DNA from: Streptomyces sp. NBC_01296
GTDB lineage: Bacteria > Actinomycetota > Actinomycetes > Streptomycetales > Streptomycetaceae
Assembly: GCF_035984415.1 (NCBI RefSeq)
Contig: NZ_CP130720.1
Coordinates: forward strand, 310,001-374,000
Direction: 5' to 3'
DNA: 64,000 nucleotides
The notes below the pieces were generated by a model that saw nothing but the letters and a program-made list of their open reading frames with translations, was not told the DNA's origin and did no database searches. The translations under genes and the position numbers were made by a program. Each line of letters opens with the position of its first letter. Position 1 is the stretch's first letter. Below, in pieces: positions 54,774 to 63,563 of the stretch.

Positions 54774-55808
54774 ATGCGTGCTCTGACCTTCATTGTCGGT
54801 ACGGGGCGCAGTGGGTCAACCGCGCTGTCGGGCATCCTCAACGCGCATCCGGACGTGCTCAGCCTGAACGAGCTGCTGTCGTCGGTGCAGAGCCGGGGCT
54901 TCCCCGAAGGCCTCCTCGGCGGCGCAGAGTTCTGGCGGCTCCTGGCCGATCCCAATCCCCTGTTCGAGCGGATGATCCTCAACGGGGTGCCCATGCCGGA
55001 ATTCGTCTACACGCGCCGTCCCGGGCGCTTCGCGACCGAGACCACCGGTATTCCCGCCCTGTCCCTGATGGTCCTCCCGCACCTGACCGAAGATCCGGAC
55101 GGCCTGTTCGACGAACTGGAGAAGCAGGTGCGCGCCTGGCCCGAGCGGACCGCCGCCGGACATTACGAGGCTCTGTTCGACCTGTTGTGCGAGAAGTTCG
55201 GGCGTACGGCCGTGGTCGAGCGGTCGGGATTCTCACTGGAGCGGGTGCCGCTGCTGCGGAGGAGCTTCCCGCAAGCACGCTTCGTCCACCTGTTCAGGGA
55301 CGGGCCCGACTGCGCCCTGTCCATGAGCCGGCACACGGGATACCGGCTCATCTTCCTGCTGCGGGAGATCCTCGCCCGGACCGGCGCCGAGCGCGTCGAG
55401 GACCTGACCGAGGAGCAAGTCCGCTCTCTGCCGCCCGAGCTGTCGCCGCTGCTGACCGAGCGGTTCAACGCCGCACTGGTACTGGACCGCGATCTGCCGG
55501 CGGCGGGCTTCGCGGCGCTGTGGTCGGAGCTCGTCGTACGGGGGGTGGCCCGTCTCGAGGACGTGCCCGCACCGATGCGGACCACGCTCTCCTACGAGGA
55601 CCTCCTCGATGATCCCCGCCGGGAACTGACGCGTCTGGCAGGCTTCATCGGCGTCGAGCCGCTCCCGCGATGGCTCGACACGGGGACCGCGCGCCTGGAC
55701 GGCAGCCGGCGGGGCGCCTCCCGGCGGCTGCCCGCGGCCGAACTCGAGGCGCTACGGGAGGGATGCGCCCTCGGGGAACGGGCCCTGACCTGCGCACAGG
55801 GGTGGTAG
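54774..55808 (+). CDS. Sulfotransferase-family protein
   Basis: A 344-residue cytoplasmic protein with the PAPS-binding P-loop-like motif VGTGRSGST (residues 8-16) and the 3'-phosphate-binding segment ARFVHLFRDGPDCALSM. It should transfer sulfate from PAPS to a hydroxyl or amine, but the acceptor is unknown. The ATG at 54774 has AAGGGA 9 bases upstream. The next gene, a PlsC-like acyltransferase, begins 67 bases later in the same direction, so a lipid or glycolipid acceptor is conceivable. Confidence 0.85.
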   Translation: MRALTFIVGTGRSGSTALSGILNAHPDVLSLNELLSSVQSRGFPEGLLGGAEFWRLLADPNPLFERMILNGVPMPEFVYTRRPGRFATETTGIPALSLMVLPHLTEDPDGLFDELEKQVRAWPERTAAGHYEALFDLLCEKFGRTAVVERSGFSLERVPLLRRSFPQARFVHLFRDGPDCALSMSRHTGYRLIFLLREILARTGAERVEDLTEEQVRSLPPELSPLLTERFNAALVLDRDLPAAGFAALWSELVVRGVARLEDVPAPMRTTLSYEDLLDDPRRELTRLAGFIGVEPLPRWLDTGTARLDGSRRGASRRLPAAELEALREGCALGERALTCAQGW

Positions 55809-55875
55809 TGCCGCCAAACAGCCGCCACGCGACGGCCGGCATGCGCCGGAGGCAACCGGCGTTGCTCCAAGAGGA

Positions 55876-56625
55876 GTGAGTACAGCTACTCATGACGGAC
55901 GCTCGGCAGTGGCCGAGGATGAGCGGTGTCAGCTCAGCGCCATCCGAACGAGGCCGCCCATGCTCAGCCGAATCGCCGCCGCCACCGTACCCGCGTTCGG
56001 AAAACTGACCGTCACCTCCGAGGGCGAGACCGGTCCCGGCGCCGGCAGCATCCTGGTGGCCAACCACTCTTCGCTCGCCGATCCGGCCGTCGTGATCGCG
56101 GCGCTGCGGCGGTACGGGGTCGAGCCTGTCGTGATGGCCGCCGCAGGCCTGTGGCGGATACCGCTGCTGGGCGCGGCGCTGCGCCGCGAGGGGCACATCG
56201 CCGTCCATCGTGGCAGTGCCCGCGCCGGCGAATGCCTGGACGCCGCCGCCGCTGTACTCGCGGCCGGGCACTGCGTCCTGCTCTACGGCGAGGGTCGACT
56301 GCCGGGACACGCCGACTCGGGCGAAGCCGCGCCCGGGCCCTTCCGCAGCGGACCGGCCCGACTCGCTGCCGCGACCGGGGCGCCTCTCGTGCCGGTGGGC
56401 CAGGCGGGCGCGCGCAGACTGTGCTCCGGCGGGCCGGTCAAGCAGCTCGCCGGCGCCGTGACCGCGCCACTGAGGCGGCCGGGCCTGCACGTGCACATCG
56501 GCGCACCGGTGCACCTTTCCGGCCCGGTTCCGGAAGCGACGCTCCGTATCCGGGCCGCCGTCGCCGCCGCCTGGGAGACCGCCGTCCTCACCCAGAGCGG
56601 ACGACGGCAGGCGGGTCACCCATAG
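55876..56625 (+). CDS. PlsC-like acyltransferase (lysophosphatidate acyltransferase family)
   Basis: A 249-residue protein with the HX4D catalytic motif NHSSLAD (His64, Asp69), the substrate-binding block GEGRLPG (in place of EGTR), and a proline-containing third block PLVPVGQAGA. It probably acylates a glycerophosphate-type lipid at the membrane. The start could be the GTG at 55876 or the ATG at 55960; a shorter protein would still contain all motifs. A bidirectional terminator follows the convergent end. Confidence 0.85.
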   Translation: MSTATHDGRSAVAEDERCQLSAIRTRPPMLSRIAAATVPAFGKLTVTSEGETGPGAGSILVANHSSLADPAVVIAALRRYGVEPVVMAAAGLWRIPLLGAALRREGHIAVHRGSARAGECLDAAAAVLAAGHCVLLYGEGRLPGHADSGEAAPGPFRSGPARLAAATGAPLVPVGQAGARRLCSGGPVKQLAGAVTAPLRRPGLHVHIGAPVHLSGPVPEATLRIRAAVAAAWETAVLTQSGRRQAGHP

Positions 56626-56723
56626 GCCGTCAGACGCACTGCGAGACCGGCCGGAACGGTTCCAGGGCCCGAACGCGCTTGCAGTTCAGGGTGCCGTGAC
56701 ACCGGCGGCGGACGGTGTGCGGA

Positions 56724-56752
56724 GGTCCCCGCGCCGAGGTGGCGCGGGGACC
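56724..56752. terminator. Bidirectional terminator hairpin
   Basis: GGTCCCCGCGCC and GGCGCGGGGACC form a perfect 12-bp stem with a 5-base loop (GAGGT), between the convergent ends of the PlsC-like gene and the secreted-protein gene. Confidence 0.85.
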
Positions 56753-56775
56753 GGCGGGTGCGGGACGGAGCCCGG

Positions 56776-57249
56776 TCAGAAGACCTCGCCGTCGGTCTTC
56801 AGTTCCAGCCGGACGTTGGTGTCCGCGGTGCCATTGTTGGTCGCACAGGCGGTGTAGTAGCCAGCGCCGGGAAAGGTGCCCCATACCGTGCGCAGGTCGG
56901 CGGCCCAGTTGGTCACCAGGCCCGGCGAGCCGGTGCCGGGGACCGTCACGCCGTTGTACTGGAGCTTGAACTTCGCGCCCTGGCCCGATGCCTTGCCATC
57001 GGCACGGACCTGGTAGGAGGCGTACTGCTGGATGCAGCGCTGCTCGCCCGGGTGCAGCGTGCCGCCGAAGAACTGACTGGCCGAGGCCGGGCCGGCGCTC
57101 GCGAGGAGCGCCGCGGCGCAGACCGCAGCGACCGATGCGGCAGCAGTGAGCCGCAGGCTGGTACGGCGCCGGACGGTACGGGCCGGAGCCGTCGAGGCGG
57201 AAGCGGCGGACGTCGCGGATGTTGCTGCTGCGGGCATGTTGCTGGACAT
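56776..57249 (-). CDS. Small secreted protein, function unknown
   Basis: A 157-residue protein with a long signal sequence (to about residue 58, RRRTSLRLTAAASVAAVCAA then SAGPASAS), maybe Tat-type because of the RRR stretch. The mature part of about 99 residues (FFGGTLHPGEQRCIQQYASY, GAGYYTACATNNGTADTNV) has two Cys, likely one disulfide, and a beta-rich character. The ATG at 57249 follows GAGGAGA. It diverges from the AAA-regulator gene over a 240-base region that should carry both promoters. No family was recognised. Confidence 0.75.
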   Translation of the reverse strand: MSSNMPAAATSATSAASASTAPARTVRRRTSLRLTAAASVAAVCAAALLASAGPASASQFFGGTLHPGEQRCIQQYASYQVRADGKASGQGAKFKLQYNGVTVPGTGSPGLVTNWAADLRTVWGTFPGAGYYTACATNNGTADTNVRLELKTDGEVF

Positions 57250-57492
57250 GGAATCTCCTCTGGGTGACTGTTCGGCTGCACGTACGTGCTGAGCGGCCGG
57301 AAATGCGGTGCCGTACGGCCGGTCGGGGGCGGTGGGCGCGGCCGGTGCCGGCCCGTGGCTCCTCGGCCTCCCCGGCACTGCCCACGGTAGGAGCGACCGC
57401 TGTCCGTCCGACACGCCGGAAGATGACCGACTTCCGCTCGAATTCCGCTCGTTGCGCCCGCTGTCGGTCCGGCCGGTGGTATCACCGTTCCC

Positions 57493-59580
57493 GTGGGGGG
57501 ACAGCAGGCACCGCTGAGGATGGCCGACCGCTTTGCCGCGGCCCGGGCCAAGGGCTTCGTAGGACGTCAGGCAGAGGTCGAGGCCTTCCGTCGTATCCTG
57601 GCGGACGGGCACGGCGCGGTGGTCCACGTGCACGGCTCGGCCGGGATCGGGAAGTCCACGCTGCTGCACCACTTCGCGTGGCTGGCCACTCGCGTAGGCC
57701 GGCCGGTGACCGTCATCGCACACGAACCGGCCGAATCGGCCTACGGCAAGGCAACCGGTGACGTGTCGGCGCCTGCGCACGTGGCCCCCGGCAGCCTCGT
57801 CGTGGTCGATGTTCCCGGCGCAGTGCCGGCCGCCGAAGGGCTTCTCGCCCACCTGCCCGACGACAGCGTGCTGGCCCTCGCCGACCGCGAGCCGCCGCCG
57901 CTCGCCTGGCGGACCGACCCCGCCTGGCTCGGCCTCCTCCATTCCATGCCGCTCGCCCCTCTGGATCCCGTGGACGCCGCAGAACTCCTGACCCGGCGCG
58001 GCGTACCGGAGGCAGAGCATCCGAGCGTCCTGGCGTTCACCCACGGCCATCCGCTGGCGCTCGCCCTCATGGCCGACGTGCGGGTCCACGGCTCCCGCGG
58101 GAACACCAGCCCGGCCTCACCACCCCGCGTGGTGAACACGCTGCTCGCAGCGCTGCTCGACGTGGTGCCCACGCCGCGGCACCGTGCGGCCCTGGAGGCC
58201 TACGCCCAAGCCCTTGTCACCACTGAGCCACTGCTCGCAGCGCTCGTGGGCGTGCCCGACGCGAGTGACCTGTTCGAGTGGCTGTGCACACTGTCGATCA
58301 CCGAGTACGGCAGCCGCGGGATCCACCCCCACGACCTCGCCCGATCCGTTCTCGACACCGAACTCGGCTGGCGCCATCCGGCCCGCAGGGCCGAGCTGCG
58401 CCGCCGCGCGAGTACGTACTACCAGCAGCTCTTCGCCGACGGCGACCGGGCGCGCCAGCGCGCCGTCCTGGCCGATTTCGCCTATCTGCACCGCGACAGC
58501 CCGCTGGTCGGGCCCCTCTTGGCGCCGGTCACCGCTGCCGCGGGTGCCGGTTCCACACACCTCGACGCCCTGTCGATCACGGCGACCGAGAAGAATGAAC
58601 TCCCGGCGCTCCTCGCCATGGCCGGACGCCACGAGGGGCCGGAGTCCGCCCGGCTGCTGCGTGGCTGGTGGGCCCATCCGGCCGCCACTTGGGCCACCGT
58701 ACAAGCAGAGGGCCCGCCGCCCTCCCCCGCGGGCTTCTACATCCTGCTCGCCCTCGGCGCCGAGGACCTTGACGACCCGGCCGTCACCGCGGACCCGGCC
58801 GCCGCGGCCGCCGTCGGCTGGCTCGCCGGCCACGGCGGATTGCGCGCGGGCGAGCATGCCCTGCTGGTACGCGCCTGGCTGGCCCGGGACACGTACCAGG
58901 ACGTCTCCGCCGTCCAGACCCTCATCACCCTGCGGCTGACCCACCACTACCTCACCGCGGAGCAGCCGCCCGCGCTCACCCTCCTCCCCTTCGCCGACCC
59001 GGAGTTCTGGGCCGACGGCTGCGCCTACACGGACTTCGACCGTCTGCCGCAATCCGACTTCACCGTCGGCGGCCGCTCGTACGGAACGTACGTCCACGAC
59101 TGGCGCCGTACACCCCCTCTGGCCTGGCTGAGCCTGCTCTGCGAACGGGAGTCGGCGGCCGACCCGCTGGCGGTGGCGGCGCCCGACGAACCCGGCGGGA
59201 CGCTGCGTGTACTCGACGCCGAGACCTTCGCCGCCGGAGTTCGCGAGGCCCTGCGCGGGATGGGGCGGGTCGGCGGACTGCGCGGCTCGGTCTTGCTGCG
59301 CTCACGCGCGGTCGCGTCCAGGGCGGGGCAGGGCGCGGAGCCGGACGAGCTGGCCAGCGCCTTGTCCGCCCTGCTAAGGGAGACGGCCGCCGAGCTCCAG
59401 ACGGCCCCACACGACCGGCGTTCCCACCGGGCGCTCCACCACACCTATCTCCAGCCGGCGGGCACCCAGCAGCGTGCGGCGGACCTGCTCGGCCTGCCGA
59501 TGTCCACGTACCGCCGCCACCTTGCGGCGGGGGTGGACCGGCTTACGGAGGAACTGTGGCGGCGTGAACTCGACAGCTGA
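57493..59580 (+). CDS. AAA/STAND-like ATPase with C-terminal HTH-type segment
   Basis: A 695-residue protein: Walker A GSAGIGKST (residues 48-56), a likely Walker B in LVVVDVPG, an effector-like winged region (SITEYGSRGIHPHDLARSVL), a long helical domain, and a C-terminal segment QRAADLLGLPMSTYRRHL that looks like an HTH. This is the layout of large actinomycete ATP-binding regulators (STAND or LAL-like). What it senses is unknown. The start may be the GTG at 57493 or the ATG at 57520; neither has a strong ribosome binding site. It diverges from a secreted protein gene that could be its target. Confidence 0.8.
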   Translation: MGGQQAPLRMADRFAAARAKGFVGRQAEVEAFRRILADGHGAVVHVHGSAGIGKSTLLHHFAWLATRVGRPVTVIAHEPAESAYGKATGDVSAPAHVAPGSLVVVDVPGAVPAAEGLLAHLPDDSVLALADREPPPLAWRTDPAWLGLLHSMPLAPLDPVDAAELLTRRGVPEAEHPSVLAFTHGHPLALALMADVRVHGSRGNTSPASPPRVVNTLLAALLDVVPTPRHRAALEAYAQALVTTEPLLAALVGVPDASDLFEWLCTLSITEYGSRGIHPHDLARSVLDTELGWRHPARRAELRRRASTYYQQLFADGDRARQRAVLADFAYLHRDSPLVGPLLAPVTAAAGAGSTHLDALSITATEKNELPALLAMAGRHEGPESARLLRGWWAHPAATWATVQAEGPPPSPAGFYILLALGAEDLDDPAVTADPAAAAAVGWLAGHGGLRAGEHALLVRAWLARDTYQDVSAVQTLITLRLTHHYLTAEQPPALTLLPFADPEFWADGCAYTDFDRLPQSDFTVGGRSYGTYVHDWRRTPPLAWLSLLCERESAADPLAVAAPDEPGGTLRVLDAETFAAGVREALRGMGRVGGLRGSVLLRSRAVASRAGQGAEPDELASALSALLRETAAELQTAPHDRRSHRALHHTYLQPAGTQQRAADLLGLPMSTYRRHLAAGVDRLTEELWRRELDS

Positions 59581-59649
59581 CCGGCGGATGTCGTACCTGC
59601 CCGGGCAACGGACCGCGGAGCGCAGCGCGGGCGCGCGCTGCGCACGTCG

Positions 59650-60353
59650 CGCATCGGTTCAACCAGGTGCATACGCAAGTTGTCCCACACGAGCACGATC
59701 GAGCCGCCGAGCTGAATGTGGGCCCTGACCAGCAGGTCGCGCACGTCGCGCCAGCCGATGCCCTTCGGCTCGCCCTTGCGCCCCCGGTACTCCCGGACCG
59801 AGTAGAACATCCGGGACCGCTTCCCCGGCTTGTAGCAGGTCAGCCCGGCCATGGACACCCGTCCCGAACCCCGGCCACGGACCCGGACCACCGGCGTAGA
59901 GGCCTTGCGTCCCCAGCTCCTCCCGCGCGGCGGCGTCATCGACTGCCCGGCTTCGTCCTCGAAGACGATCCAGCCGTTGCACGCCGCCGCGGTGCCGCTT
60001 CAGCAGCAGCCAGGTGCCCCCCACCGTGAACCTCACGTGGAACAGCCGGCCGATCAGCGTCTTGATCCGCGCCAGTGTCCACCGCTGGTCGGCCCAGCCG
60101 TGGACCAGCGGCCCGCGTCCCAACTCCGTTCCAGCCTGGCGATCTGTTTCTCGTTGAGCCTCGGTCGCCCAGGCGATCCCTTCGACAGGACCCCCGCTTC
60201 GCCGCGCTCGCGCCACTGGCGGCGCCACCGCTCCACGGACTGCTCGCTGACCCGCAGCGCGGCAGCAATCTCCCTGTTCTTCTGCCTGTCTTCGAAGCGT
60301 TCCACGGCCTGAAGCCGGACGCGCTCCCGCGCGGCTCTCCCGGCGTCGGTCAA
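59650..60353 (-). pseudogene. IS630-type winged-helix transposase, frameshifted and truncated
   Basis: Minus-strand pieces in order: EIAAALRVSEQSVERWRRQW (HTH), GWADQRWTLARIKTLIGRLF with GGTWLLLKRH (winged helix), SMTPPRGRSWGRKASTPVVR with the first Asp just before, and SIVLVWDNLRMHLVEPMRD with the second Asp. The Glu-containing end is missing and at least two frame changes occur. Confidence 0.75.
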
Positions 60354-60486
60354 CCCGCCGCCCTATGCGTATCTGACGGTCCACGGCTACCGAAGCGGAC
60401 CGGCCACCGTCAGGCGAACGGCTCCGACATCACCCAATCAAGTTCAGTAGTGCTGCTCCGCGGAAGTTCGTGGACGGGTGTTGATC

Positions 60487-60620
60487 AGACTGTCTCCTTG
60501 AGCGGGGTGCCGTCGTATGTCCAGCGGAAAGGCTTGGCGGTCTCGTTGCGGGCGATGATGTAGCGGTCCATCTTGTCGATGAGGTCGTCGCGGCCGGCGA
60601 AGTCGCCGTGCCGTAGGGGC
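60487..60620 (-). pseudogene. IS630-type transposase C-terminal fragment
   Basis: LRHGDFAGRDDLIDKMDRYI followed by TAKPFRWTYDGTPL is the end of a winged-helix-type IS630 transposase. It may or may not belong to the larger relic next to it, from which it is separated by about 130 bases. Confidence 0.7.
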
Positions 60621-60751
60621 GGCGCGCCGGCAGGCGCAGGGAGCTGGTGGGTTCAGCAGCCCGTGGCGGTGGTGGTTTCGTTGGGGAGGGTGATGCAGAC
60701 GCACTTGTGGGGCGAAGCCGCGGTTGTGTAGCGCGGGTTGGGGTTCCGGGT

Positions 60752-62248
60752 TCAGGGGAGCAGGTGGGAGGCCAGGTCGCGGACGGTTGCCATGTCGCTG
60801 AAGGGGAGCAGGTCCTCGCCGACGATCTGGTGCGGTTCGCTGCCCTTTCCGGCGATCAGGACGATGTCTTCGGGCTGAGCCGCGGACAGTGCGAGGGCGA
60901 TGGCCCGGCGGCGGTCGGGGGAGCGTTCGTAGGGTGTGCCGGTGGCCTCGATGCCGGGGGCGATCTGGTCCAGGATCGCCTCGGGGTTTTCGGTGCGGGG
61001 GTTGTCCGAGGTCAGGACGCACAGGTCGGAGTGGGTGCCGGCGATGCGGCCCATGTCGGCTCGTTTGGTGGTGTCGCGGTCCCCGCCGCAGCCGAAGACG
61101 GTGATGACCCGGCCCCGGGCGAAGCCGCGGATGGCGGTGAGGACCTTGTCGAGGGAGTCGGGCGAGTGCGCGTAGTCCACGATCACCGAGGTGCCGGCGG
61201 GGGTCACGAAGCGCTCGAACCGGCCCGGTACGGGCGGCATCTGGGCGAGCGCGGCGACCAGTCCGTCCAGGTCGTGCCCCAGTACGCGGCAGGCCGCGAC
61301 GGCCGCCAGTGCGTTGGAAACGGAGAAGCGGCCAGGGACCGGGATCGCCGCCGGGTACGCCCGGCCGGCGTGGTGCAGCGTGAACCGGGTGCCGGAGGCG
61401 TCCGCGATCAGGTCCGTGGCCCGGAAGTCCGCCTCCTCGTCGAGGCCGTAGGTCGTCACCGCGTCCGGCATCATCGCGCGGATGCCGGCTCCCACGGCGT
61501 CGTCCACGTTGACCACCGCGTGCCGGCACAGCCCCTGGAACAGCCGCAGTTTGGCGTCCGTGTAGTGGGTCATCGTGCCGTGGTCGTCCAGGTGGTCCTG
61601 CGTCAGGTTGGTGAAGACGCCTACGTCGACGAAAGTCCTGTCCATCCGGTACGTCTGAAGGGCCATCGAGGTGGCCTCCAGCACCACACTGCCGGTGCCC
61701 TGGTCCCGCATGCGGCCCAGGAGGTACTGCAGGTCGGGCGATTCCGGTGTGGTCAGCACCGAGGGCGGCATCGGGATCACCTCGTCGCCGATCCGGCTGC
61801 CCGCCGTACCGATCACGCCCACCGAGGCGCCCTCGGAGATCCTCAGCAGCGACTCGAACATGTAGGAGATGGAGGTCTTCCCGTTGGTCCCGGTGACGGC
61901 CACCAGGTCCATGTGCCGGCCCGGCTCGCCGAAGTAGCGGGAGGAGACGACCGCGGCCGCCTTGCGGGTGTCGGGCACCCGTACGACGCACACTGCGGGC
62001 AGCAGCTCCCGTCCGGGGGACGCGGCGGCGGCTCCCGCCGCGTCGACGAGCACCGCCACCGCCCCGCGCGCGAGCGCCGCACTGATGGAGGCGGGGCCGC
62101 CGCCGCGGTGGCCGGGTACGGCGATGAAGAGCGAGCCCGGCACCACCCGGTCGACGTCGAAGGTGGTGCCTGCGGTGATCCCCGTCGATTCGGTGTCGCC
62201 CTGGATGACGTAGTGCTCATGGCCGGTCAACAACCCGCTCAACTTCAC
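60752..62248 (-). CDS. UDP-N-acetylmuramyl-tripeptide synthetase (MurE-type Mur ligase)
   Basis: ATP-dependent ligase that adds the third residue to UDP-MurNAc-L-Ala-D-Glu. The 498-residue protein has the three Mur-ligase domains: an N-terminal UDP-binding part, the central ATPase with VTGTNGKTS (residues 118-126), the carbamylated Lys233 in YTDAKLRLF, and the C-terminal part with SDNPRTENP (the DNPR motif of diaminopimelate-specific enzymes) and IAGKGSE. No mur/fts cluster surrounds it, so it is probably a second copy or belongs to a natural product pathway. It starts at 62248. Confidence 0.9.
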   Translation of the reverse strand: MKLSGLLTGHEHYVIQGDTESTGITAGTTFDVDRVVPGSLFIAVPGHRGGGPASISAALARGAVAVLVDAAGAAAASPGRELLPAVCVVRVPDTRKAAAVVSSRYFGEPGRHMDLVAVTGTNGKTSISYMFESLLRISEGASVGVIGTAGSRIGDEVIPMPPSVLTTPESPDLQYLLGRMRDQGTGSVVLEATSMALQTYRMDRTFVDVGVFTNLTQDHLDDHGTMTHYTDAKLRLFQGLCRHAVVNVDDAVGAGIRAMMPDAVTTYGLDEEADFRATDLIADASGTRFTLHHAGRAYPAAIPVPGRFSVSNALAAVAACRVLGHDLDGLVAALAQMPPVPGRFERFVTPAGTSVIVDYAHSPDSLDKVLTAIRGFARGRVITVFGCGGDRDTTKRADMGRIAGTHSDLCVLTSDNPRTENPEAILDQIAPGIEATGTPYERSPDRRRAIALALSAAQPEDIVLIAGKGSEPHQIVGEDLLPFSDMATVRDLASHLLP

Positions 62249-62785
62249 GGTGGTCCCTTCGGAGATGGCTACGGCCTGGCGTGCGGCCCTCGCCTGGCGG
62301 CAGCGCCGACGGAGCGTCGGGACTGCGGTGGTGGGGTGGGAAGGGCGATGCGTCCCCCTCGAGGCGCCGGGGGCCGAACGGGGCGCGGTGATCAGCCCGG
62401 GCTGCCGGGGCGGGGCCCCGTCGCGAAAGGTGGTGCGGTGGGAGAGAGGCCCGGGCGCGCTGCGGAAGCGCTAGCCGTGACCGTGCAGGACGCCGCGGCC
62501 GACCGTGGGGGCCTGGCCGTCAGCGGCGGTCCGGGGGCTGACGCCCGTCCGGACCGCGGAGGCCGCACGCGCGGCAGGGGCGGCCTGCGGCAGGCACTCT
62601 CCCGTGACGCGTCGTGTGCGGTTCATAGGCCGAGTGTACGTGCGCTCGCGTGACCCGTACGCCGCATCGGCTCGTCGGCCGCGAAGGTCCACCGCTGCGC
62701 GCGGCGTCCGGCATCCACGAGCGCCTGCGGACGGGGGCCGTATTGAGGCAGGCGGCGCTGGCGGCCGGGATCCGGCCCGAGGCGG
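62249..62785. other. No firm gene (537 bases)
   Basis: No recognised domain. The left part should contain the promoter of the MurE-type gene. Confidence 0.35.
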
Positions 62786-63268
62786 ATGAAGCAGAGCGGG
62801 GGCGGCGCCGAGGTGCTCCTGAGTGCTCCCGGTGACCTGCCGCCGCTGCTCATGCTGGACCGCCTGTGCCGCCGGCGCAGAGAAGCCCGAGTGATCGCCG
62901 TCGTGAGCGGGCCGCGGTCGGCGGTCGTCTGGGTCCGTATCAGTGGCAGCACCCGTGCCCCGGACACCGGGTACACGATGACCGTCACCTGCGACGAGTC
63001 CGTCGGCCCAGTCGAGCTGTACGCGTCCGCGCTCTACGGATGGGTGTCGTGGTGGCATGAGACCGTCCTGGAGCTGAGGGGCGGGAGAGTGGACGGAGAG
63101 ATGTCGCCGGTGCAGATGCGGGAGCTGCCGTCGCCGCCCGACACGCTGGACATCGTGGCGGCGTGGAGGCCCTACCGGGTCCGCGTCAGTGACATCCACT
63201 GCGAGACCCGACACCAGCTGCCGCCCGAGCCTGCCAAGCCCTACAGCCTTGAACCCGACCCGGAGTGA
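62786..63268 (+). CDS. Hypothetical protein
   Basis: A 160-residue frame whose middle and end have protein-like strands (RVIAVVSGPRSAVVWVRI, ELYASALYGWVSWWHETVLE, DIVAAWRPYRVRVSDIHCE). No family and no clear ribosome binding site were found; the N-terminal 30 residues are less convincing. Confidence 0.4.
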   Translation: MKQSGGGAEVLLSAPGDLPPLLMLDRLCRRRREARVIAVVSGPRSAVVWVRISGSTRAPDTGYTMTVTCDESVGPVELYASALYGWVSWWHETVLELRGGRVDGEMSPVQMRELPSPPDTLDIVAAWRPYRVRVSDIHCETRHQLPPEPAKPYSLEPDPE

Positions 63269-63563
63269 ACTGCGCCGGGTGGCTTCCGAGGCTGCGAAAG
63301 CCCAGGCCCACCTCGCCTTCGTGTACGCCTTCACCAACCCCAAAACGGGCCGACGGCGAAATCGCCCCGCCGAGCAGCTCTTGGCCGGACTCCAATATGG
63401 AGGGCGCGCATCGGCCGGCACACCACGGCGAGCAGGATGTTCACCCGCCTGCTACGAGACGAACCGTGCCGTGCTGTTTCCCTGGTGAACTTGCCCGCCC
63501 GGCCGGGTGAGTTCGAGGTCAGGGCCCTTTCGTGCGGCGGGAGGGGCGACTGCAAGGCAGGGC

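Noticed and set aside
60647..62653. A 668-codon plus-strand frame opposite the MurE-type gene
   Set aside because: Antisense shadow of a clear Mur ligase.
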